Positions 62,973 to 64,000 of a stretch of DNA of 64,000 nt are shown in pieces. Source of the DNA: Flavobacterium resistens (GTDB lineage: Bacteria > Bacteroidota > Bacteroidia > Flavobacteriales > Flavobacteriaceae); NCBI RefSeq assembly GCF_900182645.1, contig NZ_FXTA01000003.1, forward strand, positions 248,001 through 312,000, in the 5' to 3' direction. Position numbers and translations under genes: made by a program. The notes below the pieces were generated by a model that made no database searches, was not told where the DNA came from, and worked only from the letters and a program-made list of their open reading frames with translations. How positions within the stretch are numbered: the stretch's first letter is position 1; the number at the start of each line of letters is the position of its first letter.

Positions 62973-64000
62973 ATGGTAGAAAACTACAGTTTTTATAGTA
63001 CATTGTTTTCAGGAATTGCCTGCATTGGCAATTCTTTGAAATCAACTATAACAAATTGGTTTGTTTTTAGCTCCGATGTCATTTTCTACAACAATCCTAA
63101 ACTCATTATTCTAGGACTTTCCCTCTTTGGCTTTTTGGGTATTTTGGTGTACCAGTTTTTCAGAATTAAAAAGAAAATTGGTTATTTTATTCAGAAGAAA
63201 AAAGAAAACGAAACAATTACCAAAGAATACCAGCTTTATATTCTGTTTTTTGGTATCGCTGTTATTGTAATCGAGATTATTAATGAAATTTTTAAAATAA
63301 GACCCGTAAGTCTTCTGATTATAAACCTTATTATAGGTTCCAGCGTTTTAGTAATCTATTTTCTTACGGACAAAATAAAATATCTCCGCGATAGAATTCA
63401 GACTATATTTATTGTTTCTTTCTTTTTCTACATTTCATATGTAGCGCGCAATATTATTTATCTTGAAGGTGATGTTTTGCCAATAATTACTTTTCTGATT
63501 TCTTTTTTCTTTTCTTATAGCGTTCTAAGACCCATAAAAATATATTGGCTTTTTGTTGCAATTACCTTTATTTTCCTGCTTACCACTGTTGCTTTTCAAT
63601 TAATCCCCATAAAATCTTCAGTCCTTTTAATCGATTTTACGATCGTCATTTTTATCATAAATCAGGTAAAATTTGCCGTTTTGCAAAACAACAAAGACAA
63701 TTACAGGTTTACGAATGAAATTGTACACAAAGGAAATTCGCTTACCATTGCAACAAATGATAATGGCGAATTATTATTCTGTAGTGAAACAATTACTTCG
63801 ATTTTAGGTTATCATCCAGACGAAGTGATGGCGCTTGAATTTTGGAAACTTACCGAAGATTCCGAATTCAGCAGAGACAATTATTATAAAAATTATATTG
63901 ACAACAAACTGTATATCCGAAAATTAAAAAGTAAAAACGGGGAATACAAATACATTCAATGGAAAGATAAAAAGTTTTCAGAAGACTTGATTATTAGTAT
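62973..64000 (+). CDS. Sensor kinase-like protein with membrane domain and PAS, truncated by window end
   Basis: From ATG at 62973 the frame stays open for 342 codons to the window edge. Residues 1-230 hold about seven hydrophobic segments (MVENYSFYSTLFSGIACI, then LIILGLSLFGFLGILVY, YILFFGIAVIVIEII and further ones). After a linker, a PAS domain begins near 245: IVHKGNSLTIATNDNGELLF, SILGYHPDEVMALEFW and the PAC-type end SKNGEYKYIQWKDKKF. This order fits a membrane PAS histidine kinase or a PAS-linked regulator; the kinase part lies outside. No other ATG fits the signal-like start as well. Confidence 0.7.
   Translation, partial: MVENYSFYSTLFSGIACIGNSLKSTITNWFVFSSDVIFYNNPKLIILGLSLFGFLGILVYQFFRIKKKIGYFIQKKKENETITKEYQLYILFFGIAVIVIEIINEIFKIRPVSLLIINLIIGSSVLVIYFLTDKIKYLRDRIQTIFIVSFFFYISYVARNIIYLEGDVLPIITFLISFFFSYSVLRPIKIYWLFVAITFIFLLTTVAFQLIPIKSSVLLIDFTIVIFIINQVKFAVLQNNKDNYRFTNEIVHKGNSLTIATNDNGELLFCSETITSILGYHPDEVMALEFWKLTEDSEFSRDNYYKNYIDNKLYIRKLKSKNGEYKYIQWKDKKFSEDLIIS

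Noticed and set aside
1..64000. tRNA, rRNA, riboswitches and insertion sequences
   Set aside because: Both strands were read for cloverleaf-like ends, rRNA blocks, riboswitch cores and transposase genes; none could be supported.

Overview
The window is chromosomal DNA from a Bacteroidota bacterium, most likely a Flavobacterium or close relative. The evidence is the A+T-rich sequence, the absence of clear Shine-Dalgarno sites, several TAnnTTTG-type -7 promoter elements, a SusC/SusD pair, a Rho factor with a long Asn/Gln-rich insert, and many flavobacterial families (DUF3667, DUF4293, DUF4919, secreted M28/M14 peptidases). No rRNA, tRNA, CRISPR array, prophage or insertion sequence was seen. 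Both edges cut genes: a sulfatase on the left and a PAS sensor kinase on the right.

Region 1 (1-5.2 kb) is the most notable. A sulfatase 3' end, a serine O-acetyltransferase and a cysteine synthase lead into a Family 2A encapsulin shell gene. That gene overlaps by 17 bases a cysteine desulfurase carrying an extra N-terminal domain of about 240 residues, disordered-looking and expected to load the enzyme into the shell. This is a sulfur-handling protein nanocompartment operon, closed by a hairpin terminator. A SusC/SusD outer-membrane importer pair follows (5.4-9.8 kb); with the sulfatase it suggests, by inference, uptake of a sulfated substrate as sulfur source.

Region 2 (9.9-19.4 kb) has ornithine aminotransferase divergent from an Lrp/AsnC regulator. 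A run of exported hydrolases follows: an M28 peptidase, a cyanophycinase-like S51 peptidase, an S45 penicillin-acylase-type amidase, a dienelactone hydrolase, a DUF3667 membrane protein and a lipoprotein M28 peptidase. Together they look like scavenging of peptides and amides, with ornithine/arginine catabolism.

Region 3 (19.5-32 kb) is mostly housekeeping: rho, a DUF4293 protein, a NarL-type response regulator with its kinase, a YfcE-like phosphodiesterase, a flotillin-like protein, truA, an ABC exporter, a NUMOD4/HNH-like protein and lpdA.

Region 4 (32-54.9 kb) is an accessory stretch of small genes: an arginase-family protein lacking one metal ligand, a shortened YdeI protein, three DUF1801 proteins, several GNATs, two SRPBCC proteins, tandem lipoproteins, an M14 peptidase, an NmrA/AraC pair, a serine beta-lactamase-like hydrolase, a metallo-beta-lactamase-fold hydrolase, a lactonase, a LOG protein, a TlpA thioredoxin and a 2H phosphoesterase. 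It also holds a DUF6438-like lipoprotein pseudogene broken by one nonsense codon and one frameshift. Short dyad-symmetric repeats sit between many of these genes.

Region 5 (54.9-64 kb) returns to core metabolism: a CPA2 antiporter with a universal-stress-like tail, L-serine dehydratase, panB, an RluA-family pseudouridine synthase, an aldehyde dehydrogenase, an unassigned membrane protein and the truncated sensor kinase.
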